Below are positions 47,287 through 56,261 of a stretch of DNA of 64,000 nucleotides, piece after piece (the stretch's first letter is position 1; each line of letters opens with the position of its first letter). Below the pieces are notes generated by a model that saw only the letters and a program-made list of their open reading frames with translations, was not told the DNA's origin and made no database searches. Origin of the DNA: Magnetospirillum fulvum (GTDB lineage: Bacteria > Pseudomonadota > Alphaproteobacteria > Rhodospirillales > Magnetospirillaceae); assembly GCF_900108475.1 (NCBI RefSeq), contig NZ_FNWO01000011.1:1-64000 (forward strand), written 5' to 3'. A program made the translations under genes and the position numbers.

Positions 47287-48537
47287 CTAAACCGCCCGGA
47301 CCAGCACGATCCGCTTCTTGCCGGCGGCCAGCTTCAGCACGCCGCCGGTCAGATCGGACACGGTGACCGGACGGGTTTCGTCCTCGATCACCGCGTCGTT
47401 GAGACGCGCCCCGCCGCCCTTGATCAGCCGCTTGGCTTCGCCGTTCGAGGCAACCAACCCGGTCTTCACCAACAAGGCAAAGGCGGGCAGCCCGGCGGCG
47501 AACTCGGACGAAGCCAGCTCGATCGTCGGCAGCGAGTCGGCGGACACCCCTTCCTCGAAGGTCTTGCGCGCCGTCTCGGCGGCCAGGGTGGCGGCGTCGG
47601 CCCCGTGGGCCAGCCGGGTGACCTCACCGGCCAGGATTTTCTTCGCCTCGTTGATCTCGGCCCCTTGAAGCGCTTCCAGCCGGGCGATCTCGTCAAGCGG
47701 CAATTCGGTGTAGAGACGCAGGAAGCGGCCGACGTCGGCGTCCTCGGTGTTGCGCCAGTACTGCCAGAACTCCCACGGGCTCAGCATGTCGGCATTGAGC
47801 CACACCGCGCCATTGGCGGTCTTGCCCATCTTCGCCCCCGAACTGGTGGTCAGCAGCGGGCTGGTCAGGCCGAACAATTCGGCCTGATGGACCCGACGCC
47901 CCAGTTCAACACCGTTGACGATGTTGCCCCACTGATCCGAGCCGCCCATCTGGAGGCAGCAGCCACGCCGCGCCCACAATTCGGCATAATCGTAGGCCTG
48001 GAGGATCATGTAGTTGAATTCGAGGAAGCTGAGCGCCTGCTCGCGCTCCAGCCGCAGCCGGACCGAATCGAAGGTCAGCATCCGGTTGATGGTGAAATGG
48101 CGGCCGTAATCGCGCAGGAAGCCGATATAATTCAGCGAGTCCAGCCAATCGGCGTTGTTAACCATCACCGCGTCGGTGGCGCCCTCGCCAAAGCTGAGGT
48201 AACGGTCGAACACCGTGCGGATTCCGGCGATATTGTCGGCGATGTCGTCGTCCGACAGCATCTTGCGGGCGTCGTCGCGTCCGGTGGGATCGCCGATACG
48301 GGTGGTGCCGCCGCCCATCAGCACGATCGGCTTGTTGCCGGTCTTCTGCCACCAGCGCAGCAGCATGATCTGCATCAGCGAACCGACATGCAGGCTGCGC
48401 GCGGTGGCGTCGAACCCGATATAGCCTGCCGCACTCCCCTGATTCAGGCGCTGATCCAGACCGTCGAGGTCGGTACATTGATGGAGGTAACCGCGCTCGA
48501 CGACGATGCGAAGGAAATCCGAGGTGGGGGTGCTCAT
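47287..48537 (-). CDS. tyrS: Tyrosyl-tRNA synthetase
   Basis: This class I synthetase of 416 residues has [17 protein letters not shown] (HIGH-type), a [11 protein letters not shown] block, the KMSKS-type loop KMGKT and a C-terminal S4 RNA-binding domain. It is divergent from anmK. Its stop codon lies inside the duplicated target of MITE copy B. Confidence 0.97.
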   Translation of the reverse strand: MSTPTSDFLRIVVERGYLHQCTDLDGLDQRLNQGSAAGYIGFDATARSLHVGSLMQIMLLRWWQKTGNKPIVLMGGGTTRIGDPTGRDDARKMLSDDDIADNIAGIRTVFDRYLSFGEGATDAVMVNNADWLDSLNYIGFLRDYGRHFTINRMLTFDSVRLRLEREQALSFLEFNYMILQAYDYAELWARRGCCLQMGGSDQWGNIVNGVELGRRVHQAELFGLTSPLLTTSSGAKMGKTANGAVWLNADMLSPWEFWQYWRNTEDADVGRFLRLYTELPLDEIARLEALQGAEINEAKKILAGEVTRLAHGADAATLAAETARKTFEEGVSADSLPTIELASSEFAAGLPAFALLVKTGLVASNGEAKRLIKGGGARLNDAVIEDETRPVTVSDLTGGVLKLAAGKKRIVLVRAV

Positions 48538-48614
48538 GGCCGCTGATCCGCTTGCTGCCGAAAGCTCGCTCGTTTATCACACTCAGGCTGCGGCGACAAT
48601 GCGAGGGGATCACA

Positions 48615-49682
48615 ATGCTGGCACTCGGATTGATGAGCGGGACGTCGCTTGACGGGATCGACGCCGCTTTGATCGACACTGATGGCGAGGCGGTCGCCGG
48701 GTTCGGCCCCGCTTTGACCCTGCCCTATCCCGAGCCGGTGCGGACCGCCCTGCGCGCCGCCGCCCTGGGCGACGGCCCGGTCGAAGCGGCCGAGGCCGAG
48801 ATGACCCGGCTGCATGCCGAGGCGGTCGCCCGCCTGCTGAAACAGGCCGGGCTTGGCCCCGACGCCATCGGGGTGATCGGCTTTCACGGCCATACCCTGT
48901 CGCACCGCCCCGACCAGGGCCACACCCGCCAGATCGGCGACGGAGCCTGGCTGGCCACCGCCACCGGCATCCGCGTCGTCAACGATTTCCGCTCGGCCGA
49001 TGTCGCCGCCGGAGGCCAGGGCGCGCCGCTAGTGCCGGTGTTCCACCGCGCCCTGGCCGCCGGGATCGAGACTCCGCTGGCGGTGCTTAATCTGGGCGGC
49101 GTCGGCAACGTCACCTGGATCGGCGAAGACGGCGCGATGTCCGCCTTCGATACCGGCCCCGGCAACGCCCTGATCGACGATTGGGCCGCAACCCATACCG
49201 GCCAGCCGATCGACCGCGACGGCGCGCTGGCCGGAGCCGGACGGGTCGATCTCGACCGCGTCGCGGTGTTCCTGTCCGATCCCTGGTTCGAGCAGCCGCC
49301 GCCGAAATCGCTCGACCGCGACGATTTCGCCCGGTTGGCGGCCAAGCTGACGCGGGGATTGTCGCCCGCCGACGGGGCGGCGACCCTGACCGCCTTTACC
49401 GCCGGAGCCGCCGGAGCCGCCGCGTTGCACCTGCCCCAGCCGCCACGGCAATGGCTGGTCACCGGCGGCGGACGGCACAACCCGGTGCTGATGATGGCGT
49501 TGCGCCAAATTCTCGACGTCGATGTCCGCCCGGTCGAAGCGGTCGGCTGGGACGGCGACGCGCTGGAAGCCCAGGCGTTCGGCTTCCTGGCGGTGCGGGT
49601 GCTGGCCGGACTGCCCACCACCTTCCCCTCGACCACCGGCGCGCCGGAACCTCTGGGCGGCGGCCGAATCTTCACCCCCTGA
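48615..49682 (+). CDS. anmK: Anhydro-N-acetylmuramic acid kinase
   Basis: AnmK phosphorylates and opens anhydroMurNAc in cell-wall recycling. The 355-residue protein has GLMSGTSLDGIDAAL at its start, FHGHTLSHRP, NLGGVGNVTW, FDTGPGNALIDDW and LVTGGGRHNP, all AnmK signatures. GAGGGG lies seven bases before the chosen ATG. It shares a promoter region with tyrS on the other strand. Confidence 0.97.
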   Translation: MLALGLMSGTSLDGIDAALIDTDGEAVAGFGPALTLPYPEPVRTALRAAALGDGPVEAAEAEMTRLHAEAVARLLKQAGLGPDAIGVIGFHGHTLSHRPDQGHTRQIGDGAWLATATGIRVVNDFRSADVAAGGQGAPLVPVFHRALAAGIETPLAVLNLGGVGNVTWIGEDGAMSAFDTGPGNALIDDWAATHTGQPIDRDGALAGAGRVDLDRVAVFLSDPWFEQPPPKSLDRDDFARLAAKLTRGLSPADGAATLTAFTAGAAGAAALHLPQPPRQWLVTGGGRHNPVLMMALRQILDVDVRPVEAVGWDGDALEAQAFGFLAVRVLAGLPTTFPSTTGAPEPLGGGRIFTP

Positions 49683-49696
49683 CGGAGTGCCTCGCG

Positions 49697-50023
49697 ATGA
49701 AGCGTCTTGCCCTTGCCGCCGTTTGCCTGATCGCGTCGCTGACGGCCGCCCCCGCCCATGCCGACCGCGAAACCGCCCTGGCCGCAATCCGCGCCACCCC
49801 CCGCGTCCTCGATGCCCAGATCGACGATCGCGGCAATCTGTGGGCGATCGTGAAAAACGATCAGGTCAGTTGGACCCAGTTCGCCACGGTGCTGTGCGTC
49901 GTCGTCCGCCCCCATCAGGCGCGGGTGTTTTCCGCCCGGGTGGTCGATGTCACCTCGGTCGGACGCGGTCGCAAGAGTTCGGAATGGAAAGTGCTCGCCC
50001 AAGCCAATTGCGGGGCGCTTTAA
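49697..50023 (+). CDS. Small exported protein of unknown function
   Basis: The 108-residue protein has a signal peptide (1-22, AHA cut) and a compact domain with two cysteines (VLCVVVRP and QANCGAL) that could form a disulfide. I do not recognise the family. It starts 14 bases after anmK, so it is likely co-expressed. Confidence 0.75.
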   Translation: MKRLALAAVCLIASLTAAPAHADRETALAAIRATPRVLDAQIDDRGNLWAIVKNDQVSWTQFATVLCVVVRPHQARVFSARVVDVTSVGRGRKSSEWKVLAQANCGAL

Positions 50024-50047
50024 GGCCGGTGACGGACGGACGGCTTT

Positions 50048-50083
50048 CCCCTCGTCTTCCCCGCGGTGGGGGACGACGAGGGG
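50048..50083. terminator. 15-bp hairpin between convergent genes
   Basis: A 15-bp stem with one mismatch (50048-50062 with 50069-50083) and a six-base loop lies between the convergent small exported protein and hydrolase genes. T runs are missing on both sides. It is a plausible shared 3' end. Confidence 0.5.
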
Positions 50084-50098
50084 GACAAACAGCCCGGT

Positions 50099-50788
50099 TC
50101 AGCTCATCGCGGCGGCGAGTTCCGGCACGGGAACCGGAGTAACCTGACGCTCGGGGGCGATGTCGGCCAGATAGGATTCGACGATCCCGCCCAATTGATC
50201 GAGCTGGGAGCCGAAGAAATGGTTGGCTCCCTCGATGGTGCGGTAGCCGACCCGGATATTGCGCTGGGTCGCCAGTTTGGCCGCCAGTTTGGCGACACTG
50301 GCTTCGGGGACCAGATCGTCGGCGGTGCCGTGGACGATCAGCCCCGAGGACGGACAGGGAGCGAGGAAGGTAAAGTCGAACACGTTGGCCGGAGGCGCCA
50401 CCGAAACGAATCCGTCGATCTCGGGACGGCGCATCAGCAACTGCATCGCGATCCAGGCCCCGAACGAAAAGCCACCGACCCAGCAGGCCGACGCGTTGGG
50501 GTTGAAGGATTGCATCCAATCCAGCGCCGAAGCGGCATCCGACAGCTCGCCCTGGCCGTTGTCGAACTTGCCCTGGCTGCGCCCGACGCCACGAAAATTA
50601 AACCGCAAGGTCGAGAAGCCCCGCCGCACAAAGGCATGGTACAGGGCATAAACCACCTTGTTGTTCATCGTTCCGCCGTGCTGCGGATGGGGATGAAGCA
50701 ACAGCGCCAAGGGGGCGCTCGGCGACTTCCCGTGATGATAGCGTCCCTCCAGACGTCCGTCCGGTCCATTGAAAATCACTTCAGGCAT
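50099..50788 (-). CDS. Alpha/beta hydrolase
   Basis: The 229-residue serine hydrolase has the nucleophile elbow GGFSFGAW, the oxyanion region HPHPQHGGTMNN, the acid in HGTADDLVP and His in EGANHFF. It belongs to the dienelactone-hydrolase-like group often found beside isc operons in alphaproteobacteria. Substrate is unknown. It is divergent from cysE. Confidence 0.87.
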   Translation of the reverse strand: MPEVIFNGPDGRLEGRYHHGKSPSAPLALLLHPHPQHGGTMNNKVVYALYHAFVRRGFSTLRFNFRGVGRSQGKFDNGQGELSDAASALDWMQSFNPNASACWVGGFSFGAWIAMQLLMRRPEIDGFVSVAPPANVFDFTFLAPCPSSGLIVHGTADDLVPEASVAKLAAKLATQRNIRVGYRTIEGANHFFGSQLDQLGGIVESYLADIAPERQVTPVPVPELAAAMS

Positions 50789-50886
50789 GGTTCACCGCAA
50801 TCATCTCCCTGCCCCGCCGACACTCGATATCCGAGCATTCGAATCGGGGAAAAATACACAAATAACCACCGGCTGGCCGGCCAATC

Positions 50887-50918
50887 TTGACCTGCCTTGT
50901 CGGACATAATATAGTCCG
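50887..50918 (+). promoter_or_regulatory. Promoter and palindromic operator of the cysE-isc operon
   Basis: TTGACC (50887-50892) and TATAGT (50910-50915) are 17 bases apart, a good sigma-70 promoter. The -10 is covered by the palindrome CGGAC-N8-GTCCG (50901-50918). IscR, encoded two genes downstream, represses its own operon in other bacteria through sites with GAC and GTC half-sites, so this may be its operator. Confidence 0.6.
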
Positions 50919-51000
50919 CTGCGATGAGTTGGCGCGCCGGATGGTCTGTCCCCCGACGGCCGGACCGGCCGTCGGGGCGTAGATTAACATATTGAGAGCT

Positions 51001-51795
51001 ATGATTTTCAAGAGGCTTCGCGAAGACATCGAATCGATCCGCACCAGAGATCCCGCAGCGCACTCGCGACTCGAGGTTCTGCTGTGCTACCCGGGTCTTC
51101 ACGCGGTGACCTTTCACCGCGTCTCCCATTGGTGCTGGACCCGAGGCGCGCGGGTGCTGGGCCGCTTCATCTCGCATGTCGGCCGACTGTTCACCGGGAT
51201 CGAGATTCATCCGGGCGCCATCGTCGGCCCCCGATTGTTCATCGACCACGGCACCGGCGTCGTGATCGGCGAGACTGCGGTGATCGGCGCCGACGTGACC
51301 CTCTATCACGGCGTCACCCTGGGCGGCACCTCGCTCCACAGCGGCAAGCGCCACCCGACCCTGGACGACGGCGTGATCGTCGGATCGGGCGCCCAGGTGC
51401 TGGGACCGATCACCGTCGGCAAAGGAGCCAGGATCGGCGCCAACGCGGTGGTGCTGACCGACGTCCCCCCCGGCGTGACGATGGTCGGCATTCCGGCCCG
51501 GATGGTGATGCGGCGCAGCAAGGACACCGAGTTCTGCGCCTATGGCCTGCCGGGGGAATCCCTGCCCGACCCGGTGGCCCGCGCCATCGACAGCCTGCGC
51601 GGTCAGGTCGCCGGACTGATCGAGCGGGTAACCGAACTGGAAACCGAACTGCATGGACATCCGACGCTGGGCTGTGCCCGGCTGCCCCATCTGGTCGGCG
51701 GCGAACAGACCGGACCCGAACCCGGGCCGGATCACACGCGACCGGTCGGCAAGAGCCCGGACCAACCGGCACTGGAGCGGGAGACTGGATCATGA
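51001..51795 (+). CDS. cysE: Serine O-acetyltransferase
   Basis: CysE makes O-acetylserine, the precursor of cysteine. The 264-residue protein has a short N-terminal helical domain and a left-handed beta-helix of hexapeptide repeats. Catalytic residues are in [14 protein letters not shown], and VTLGGTS and [21 protein letters not shown] are also visible. A C-terminal tail of about 60 residues is longer than usual and low in complexity. As first gene of the isc operon it links cysteine supply to cluster assembly. Its stop overlaps iscR. Confidence 0.95.
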   Translation: MIFKRLREDIESIRTRDPAAHSRLEVLLCYPGLHAVTFHRVSHWCWTRGARVLGRFISHVGRLFTGIEIHPGAIVGPRLFIDHGTGVVIGETAVIGADVTLYHGVTLGGTSLHSGKRHPTLDDGVIVGSGAQVLGPITVGKGARIGANAVVLTDVPPGVTMVGIPARMVMRRSKDTEFCAYGLPGESLPDPVARAIDSLRGQVAGLIERVTELETELHGHPTLGCARLPHLVGGEQTGPEPGPDHTRPVGKSPDQPALERETGS

Positions 51796-52268
51796 AACTC
51801 AGCACCAAGGGGCGGTACGCCGTGATGGCGATGGTCGATCTCGCCAGCCATTCGCGCGGCAATCCGGTCGCGCTGGCCGACATCGCCGAACGCCAGGAAA
51901 TCTCGCTGTCCTATCTCGAACAATTGTTCGGCAAGCTGCGCAAGGGCGGGCTGGTCAAGAGCGTTCGCGGCCCCGGCGGCGGCTATCTGCTGGCCCGGGT
52001 TCCGCAGCAGACCCGCGTCTCCGACATCATCCTGGCGGTCGATGAGCCGATTCAGACCACCCGATGCTCGCCCGGCACCCCGGCCGGCTGTCACAACAAC
52101 AAAGGCCGCTGCCTGACCCACGATCTGTGGGAGGAACTGGGCAACCAGATTTATCTGTATCTCAGTTCGGTCTCGCTCCACGACATTTGCGAGCGCCGCA
52201 TTCTCGGCAGTTCGGGGATGTTCCATGGCGGCGACCGCCCCGGCGGCAGCGTCGCGGCGGCGCAATAG
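51792..52268 (+). CDS. iscR: Fe-S cluster regulator IscR
   Basis: IscR is an Rrf2-family repressor that senses cluster status. The 158-residue protein has a winged helix ([42 protein letters not shown] split over the recognition region). The three cluster cysteines are in [19 protein letters not shown], followed by [10 protein letters not shown] with the fourth-ligand His. It overlaps cysE by ATGA and controls, by family precedent, its own operon. Confidence 0.96.
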   Translation: MKLSTKGRYAVMAMVDLASHSRGNPVALADIAERQEISLSYLEQLFGKLRKGGLVKSVRGPGGGYLLARVPQQTRVSDIILAVDEPIQTTRCSPGTPAGCHNNKGRCLTHDLWEELGNQIYLYLSSVSLHDICERRILGSSGMFHGGDRPGGSVAAAQ

Positions 52269-52305
52269 AGCCGCAGGCGGCAAAATCGGAAGGATGCACG
52301 CGCCG

Positions 52306-53451
52306 ATGAGCGGCACCGCCTATCTCGACTACAATTCCGGCGCTCCGCTGCGGCCCGAGGTGGCGGCGGCGATCGCGGCGGCTTGGGCCGAAGCGGGCAA
52401 CCCCTCCTCGATCCACGGACCGGGCCGGGCGGCGCGCAAGCGGCTGGAAACGGCGCGGGCCGAGGTCGCCGCCCTGGTCGGAGCCGATCCGCATGGCCTG
52501 ATCTTCACCTCGGGGGGCACCGAGGCCGACGCCATGATCCTGGCGGGCAGCGGGGCCGAGCGCCTGATCGTTTCGGCGATCGAACATCCCGCCATCGCCG
52601 AACCGGCGGAGCGGGCCGGGGCCGCCCTCATTCCGGTTGGGGCCGACGGCATGATCGACCTTGCCGCGCTCGACCGCCTGCTGGCCGAGGATGAGCGCCC
52701 GGCACTGGTGTCGGTGATGCTGGCCAACAACGAAACCGGGGTGATCCAGCCGGTGGCCGAAGCGGCCCGTCTGGCCCATGCCCACGGCGCCCGGCTGCAT
52801 TGCGACGCCGCCCAGGCCGCCGGACGGAGTCCGGTGTCGCTGGCGGCGCTGGGTGCCGATTTCCTCACCCTCTCTGCCCATAAAATGGGCGGCCCTCCCG
52901 GAATCGGCGCGTTGGTGCTGGCCGATCCGACATTTCCCCTGGCACCCTTCTTGCTTGGTGGGGGACAGGAAAGCCGCCGCCGGGCCGGAACCGAGAACTT
53001 GCCCGGTATCGTCGGCTTTGGTGCCTGCGCAACCTTGGTAGGGGGTGACTTGAGCGATCCCGCCACCACATTGAGATTAAGCGCGATGCGCGACCGGCTG
53101 GAACGCGCCGCGCTGGCTAGGTTGCCGCAGGCGATCGCGATCGGGGCGGACTCGCCCCGGCTGGGCAACACGACCTGCCTCGCTTTGGCCGGTATGCCCG
53201 GCCGGACCCAGGTGATGGCGCTCGATCTGGCCGGAGTCGCGGTCAGCGCCGGACCGGCCTGCGCCTCGGGACGGCAAGAGGTCAGCCGGGTGCTGACGGC
53301 GATGGGCCTGGAGCCCGAGATCGCCGGATCGGCGATCCGGATCAGCCTGGGCTGGGCCAGCCGCGAGGAGGACATCGACCGCTTCCTGGCCGCCTGGACC
53401 GATCTGGCCCGGCGCAAGGGCTATACGATTTCGCAGGCCGAAGCCGCCTGA
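52306..53451 (+). CDS. Second cysteine desulfurase (NifS/IscS family)
   Basis: The 381-residue PLP enzyme precedes the canonical iscS. It starts [12 protein letters not shown], with PLP Lys193 in SAHKMGG and the active-site Cys319 in GPACASGR. The motif NNETGVIQP is conserved. It is more divergent than iscS and lacks the [13 protein letters not shown] loop. It may supply sulfur to a different acceptor such as MnmA, or assist IscU. The start is uncertain: ATG at 52306 is preferred, but ATG at 52294 is possible with a Shine-Dalgarno sequence placed too close. Confidence 0.88.
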   Translation: MSGTAYLDYNSGAPLRPEVAAAIAAAWAEAGNPSSIHGPGRAARKRLETARAEVAALVGADPHGLIFTSGGTEADAMILAGSGAERLIVSAIEHPAIAEPAERAGAALIPVGADGMIDLAALDRLLAEDERPALVSVMLANNETGVIQPVAEAARLAHAHGARLHCDAAQAAGRSPVSLAALGADFLTLSAHKMGGPPGIGALVLADPTFPLAPFLLGGGQESRRRAGTENLPGIVGFGACATLVGGDLSDPATTLRLSAMRDRLERAALARLPQAIAIGADSPRLGNTTCLALAGMPGRTQVMALDLAGVAVSAGPACASGRQEVSRVLTAMGLEPEIAGSAIRISLGWASREEDIDRFLAAWTDLARRKGYTISQAEAA

Positions 53452-53471
53452 CGCAAGGATTTGAAGGAAGG

Positions 53472-54749
53472 ATGAAACCGATGACAGCCCTCGGCCTCAA
53501 GACCCCCCCGCTCAGCAGCCCGACCCCGGCCCGGCGAGCCGATGTCCCGGTTTACCTCGATTATCAGGCCACCACGCCGTGTGATCCCCGCGTGGTCGAG
53601 GCGATGTTGCCCTGGTTCACCGAGAAATTCGGCAATCCACATTCGCGCAATCACGCCTATGGCTGGGAAGCCGAGGAAGCGGTCGAGCAGGCCCGCGCCC
53701 AGATCGCCGCGTTGATCGGGGCCGATGCCAAGGAAATCATCTTCACCTCGGGCGCGACCGAATCGAACAATCTGGCGATTCGGGGCGTCGCGATGTTCCT
53801 GAAGGAACGGCGCAACCACGTCGTCACCGTCTCGACCGAGCATAAATGCGTGCTCGACACCTGCCGCCACCTGGAGCAGGAAGGGTTCGAGGTCACCTAT
53901 CTGCCGGTCGGCACCAACGGGCTGATCGACCTGGCCGAGCTTGAGGCGGCGATCACCGACAAGACCGCGATCGTCTCGGTGATGGGGGTCAATAACGAGA
54001 TCGGGGTGATCCAGCCGCTGGCCGAGATCGGCGCGCTGTGCCGGGCCAAGGGCGCCCACTTCCATTCCGATTGCGCCCAGGCGGTGGGGAAGATCCCGCT
54101 CGACGTCAATGCGATGAACATCGATCTGATGAGCATCTCCGGCCACAAAATCTATGGACCGAAGGGAGTCGGCGCGCTTTATGTCCGCCGCCGCCCCCGC
54201 GTCCGGCTGGTGCCGATGATCCATGGCGGCGGCCAGGAACGCGGCATGCGCTCGGGCACGCTGGCGACGCCGCTGTGCGTCGGCCTGGGGTTGGCCTGCG
54301 CGCTGGCCCAGGCCGAGATGGCCGAGGAATCCAAGCGTCTGCTGGGCTTGCGCGCCCGCCTGCTGGGTGGTCTGCAACAGCGCCTGCCCGAGATTTACGT
54401 CAATGGCGACCTTGACCACCGCGTCCCCGGCAATCTCAACATCTCGTTCGCTTTCGTCGAGGGCGAGGGGCTGATGATGGGGGTCAAAGGGCTGGCGGTG
54501 TCGTCGGGCTCGGCCTGCACCTCGGCCTCGCTCGAGCCGTCCTATGTGCTTCGCGCGCTGGGGCTGAACGCCGAGATGGCCCACACCTCGCTGCGGTTCG
54601 GCTTTGGCCGCTTCACCACCGACGAGGACATCTCCTACGCGATCGACCACATCGTGACGGCGGTCGAGCACCTGCGCTCGCTCAGCCCGCTGTGGGAAAT
54701 GCACCAGGAGGGGATCGACGTCAGCTCGGTTCAGTGGGCCGAGCATTAA
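53472..54749 (+). CDS. iscS: Cysteine desulfurase IscS
   Basis: IscS removes sulfur from cysteine for Fe-S cluster assembly. The 425-residue protein has [31 protein letters not shown] Lys226 in [22 protein letters not shown] and the mobile catalytic loop [17 protein letters not shown] with Cys349. The end [15 protein letters not shown] is the IscU-binding tail of IscS. A second ATG at 53481 has better spacing to GAAGGAAGG and may be the true start. Confidence 0.97.
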   Translation: MKPMTALGLKTPPLSSPTPARRADVPVYLDYQATTPCDPRVVEAMLPWFTEKFGNPHSRNHAYGWEAEEAVEQARAQIAALIGADAKEIIFTSGATESNNLAIRGVAMFLKERRNHVVTVSTEHKCVLDTCRHLEQEGFEVTYLPVGTNGLIDLAELEAAITDKTAIVSVMGVNNEIGVIQPLAEIGALCRAKGAHFHSDCAQAVGKIPLDVNAMNIDLMSISGHKIYGPKGVGALYVRRRPRVRLVPMIHGGGQERGMRSGTLATPLCVGLGLACALAQAEMAEESKRLLGLRARLLGGLQQRLPEIYVNGDLDHRVPGNLNISFAFVEGEGLMMGVKGLAVSSGSACTSASLEPSYVLRALGLNAEMAHTSLRFGFGRFTTDEDISYAIDHIVTAVEHLRSLSPLWEMHQEGIDVSSVQWAEH

Positions 54750-54830
54750 TCGTCTCGCCTCTGCGGCAGATATGCTATAGTTTGGAATCGTTCCGGAGTA
54801 ATCCTCCGGCGGCACGAAGGAGGACTTCTG

Positions 54831-55235
54831 ATGGCGTACAGCGACAAGGTCATCGACCATTACGAACATCCGCGCAATGTCGGATCGCTCGACAAGGAAG
54901 ACGACACCGTCGGCACCGGTCTGGTCGGAGCCCCCGCCTGCGGCGACGTGATGAAGCTTCAGATCAAGGTCAGCGCCGAGGGCATCATCGAGGACGCCAA
55001 GTTCAAGACCTTCGGGTGCGGTTCGGCGATCGCGTCAAGCTCGCTGGTCACCGAATGGGTCAAGGGCAAGACCCTCGACGAGGCCGGTCAGATCAAGAAT
55101 ACCGACATCGCCCAGGAACTGGCCTTGCCCCCGGTCAAGATTCATTGTTCCGTGCTGGCCGAAGATGCGATCAAGGCCGCCATCGCCGATTACAAGCGCA
55201 AGGTCGGCAAAGACGACAGCGCGGCAGCCGAATAG
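54831..55235 (+). CDS. iscU: Fe-S cluster scaffold IscU
   Basis: The 134-residue scaffold has YSDKVIDHYEHPRNVGS, the three cluster cysteines (GAPACGDVMKLQI, FGCGSAIASSS, KIHCSVLAEDA) and the LPPVK motif recognised by HscA. AAGGAGG precedes the ATG. The 81-base gap after iscS is the largest inside the operon core. Confidence 0.97.
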   Translation: MAYSDKVIDHYEHPRNVGSLDKEDDTVGTGLVGAPACGDVMKLQIKVSAEGIIEDAKFKTFGCGSAIASSSLVTEWVKGKTLDEAGQIKNTDIAQELALPPVKIHCSVLAEDAIKAAIADYKRKVGKDDSAAAE

Positions 55236-55288
55236 GCTGCCCGCCCCGGCTTTTGGACCACCGCTTTTCCATCCTTGAGGATACCCCC

Positions 55289-55624
55289 ATGCCCGCTGCT
55301 CCACTGACCATCACCGACGCCGCCGCACTCCGCGTCCAGGCTTTGCTCGACAAGCGCGGCAAGCCGTCGGCCGGGATTCGTATCGGGGTGCGCTCGAAGG
55401 GCTGCTCTGGCCTGTCCTACACCCTGGAATTCGCCGACGAGCGGACCCCCTACGACGAAATCGTCGAGCATAACGGCGTCACCGTCCTGATCGACCCCAA
55501 GGCGACGATGTTCATCCTTGGTACCGAAATGGACTTCGTCGAGGACAAGATGCAGTCCGGCTTCGTCTTCCGCAACCCCAACGAGAAAGGCCGCTGCGGC
55601 TGTGGGGAATCCTTCCACGTCTGA
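55289..55624 (+). CDS. iscA: A-type Fe-S carrier IscA
   Basis: This 111-residue carrier passes clusters to target proteins. It begins ITDAAALRVQALL and keeps the three cysteines of the family (VRSKGCSGLSY and the GRCGCGESF end). It lies between iscU and hscB as in classical isc operons. Confidence 0.95.
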   Translation: MPAAPLTITDAAALRVQALLDKRGKPSAGIRIGVRSKGCSGLSYTLEFADERTPYDEIVEHNGVTVLIDPKATMFILGTEMDFVEDKMQSGFVFRNPNEKGRCGCGESFHV

Positions 55625-55640
55625 GGGGCGAGGGCCAACG

Positions 55641-56261
55641 ATGAACCATCCCGCCTCCGCGATCGCGCCCTGTTGGTCCTGCAAGGGTCCTGTCGCCTCC
55701 CGCGCCCTGTTCTGCTCGGTCTGCGGCGCGGTCCAGGGACCGGGAATCGTCGATCATTACACCCGGCTCGGGCTGCCCCGCTCGTTCGACATTGATCAGG
55801 ACGCGCTGGAACGGCAGTATCTCGGCTTGCAACGGCGGGTCCATCCCGACCGCTTCGCCTCGAAATCGCCGCGCGAGAAGGCGTTGTCGCAGGCGCAGGC
55901 CACCGCGCTCAACGACGCTCATGACACGCTGAAGGACCCGCTCCGCCGCGCCGCTTATCTGCTCGGCCTGCTGGGAAGCCCGGTCGATCTGACCGCCTGC
56001 GGCACCATCAACGACCGCGCCCTGCTGATGGAACAGATGGAGATGCGCGAGGCGCTGGCCGAGGCCGGGACCCGTGAGCGGGTCGCGCAATTGGCAATGG
56101 AGGCCGAATCGGCGATGATCGCCTGCCAGTGCGGCATTTCCGCCGCCTTCAACGCCAACGATCTCGATCAGGCCGGTCATCTGGCCATCCGGCTGAAATA
56201 TCTGTCCCGACTCGCCGAAGAGGCCCGGGCCAAGAAAACCCGCATCACAAGGACGCCCTGA
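55641..56261 (+). CDS. hscB: Co-chaperone HscB with N-terminal tetracysteine motif
   Basis: HscB delivers IscU to HscA. The 206-residue protein has a J-domain with HPD (RRVHPDRF) and a C-terminal helical domain (YLLGLLGSPVDL, LMEQMEMREALAEA). The first 30 residues add a CWSC...CSVC zinc-finger-like pair, which E. coli HscB lacks but mitochondrial HSCB has. The gene ends directly against hscA. Confidence 0.94.
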   Translation: MNHPASAIAPCWSCKGPVASRALFCSVCGAVQGPGIVDHYTRLGLPRSFDIDQDALERQYLGLQRRVHPDRFASKSPREKALSQAQATALNDAHDTLKDPLRRAAYLLGLLGSPVDLTACGTINDRALLMEQMEMREALAEAGTRERVAQLAMEAESAMIACQCGISAAFNANDLDQAGHLAIRLKYLSRLAEEARAKKTRITRTP

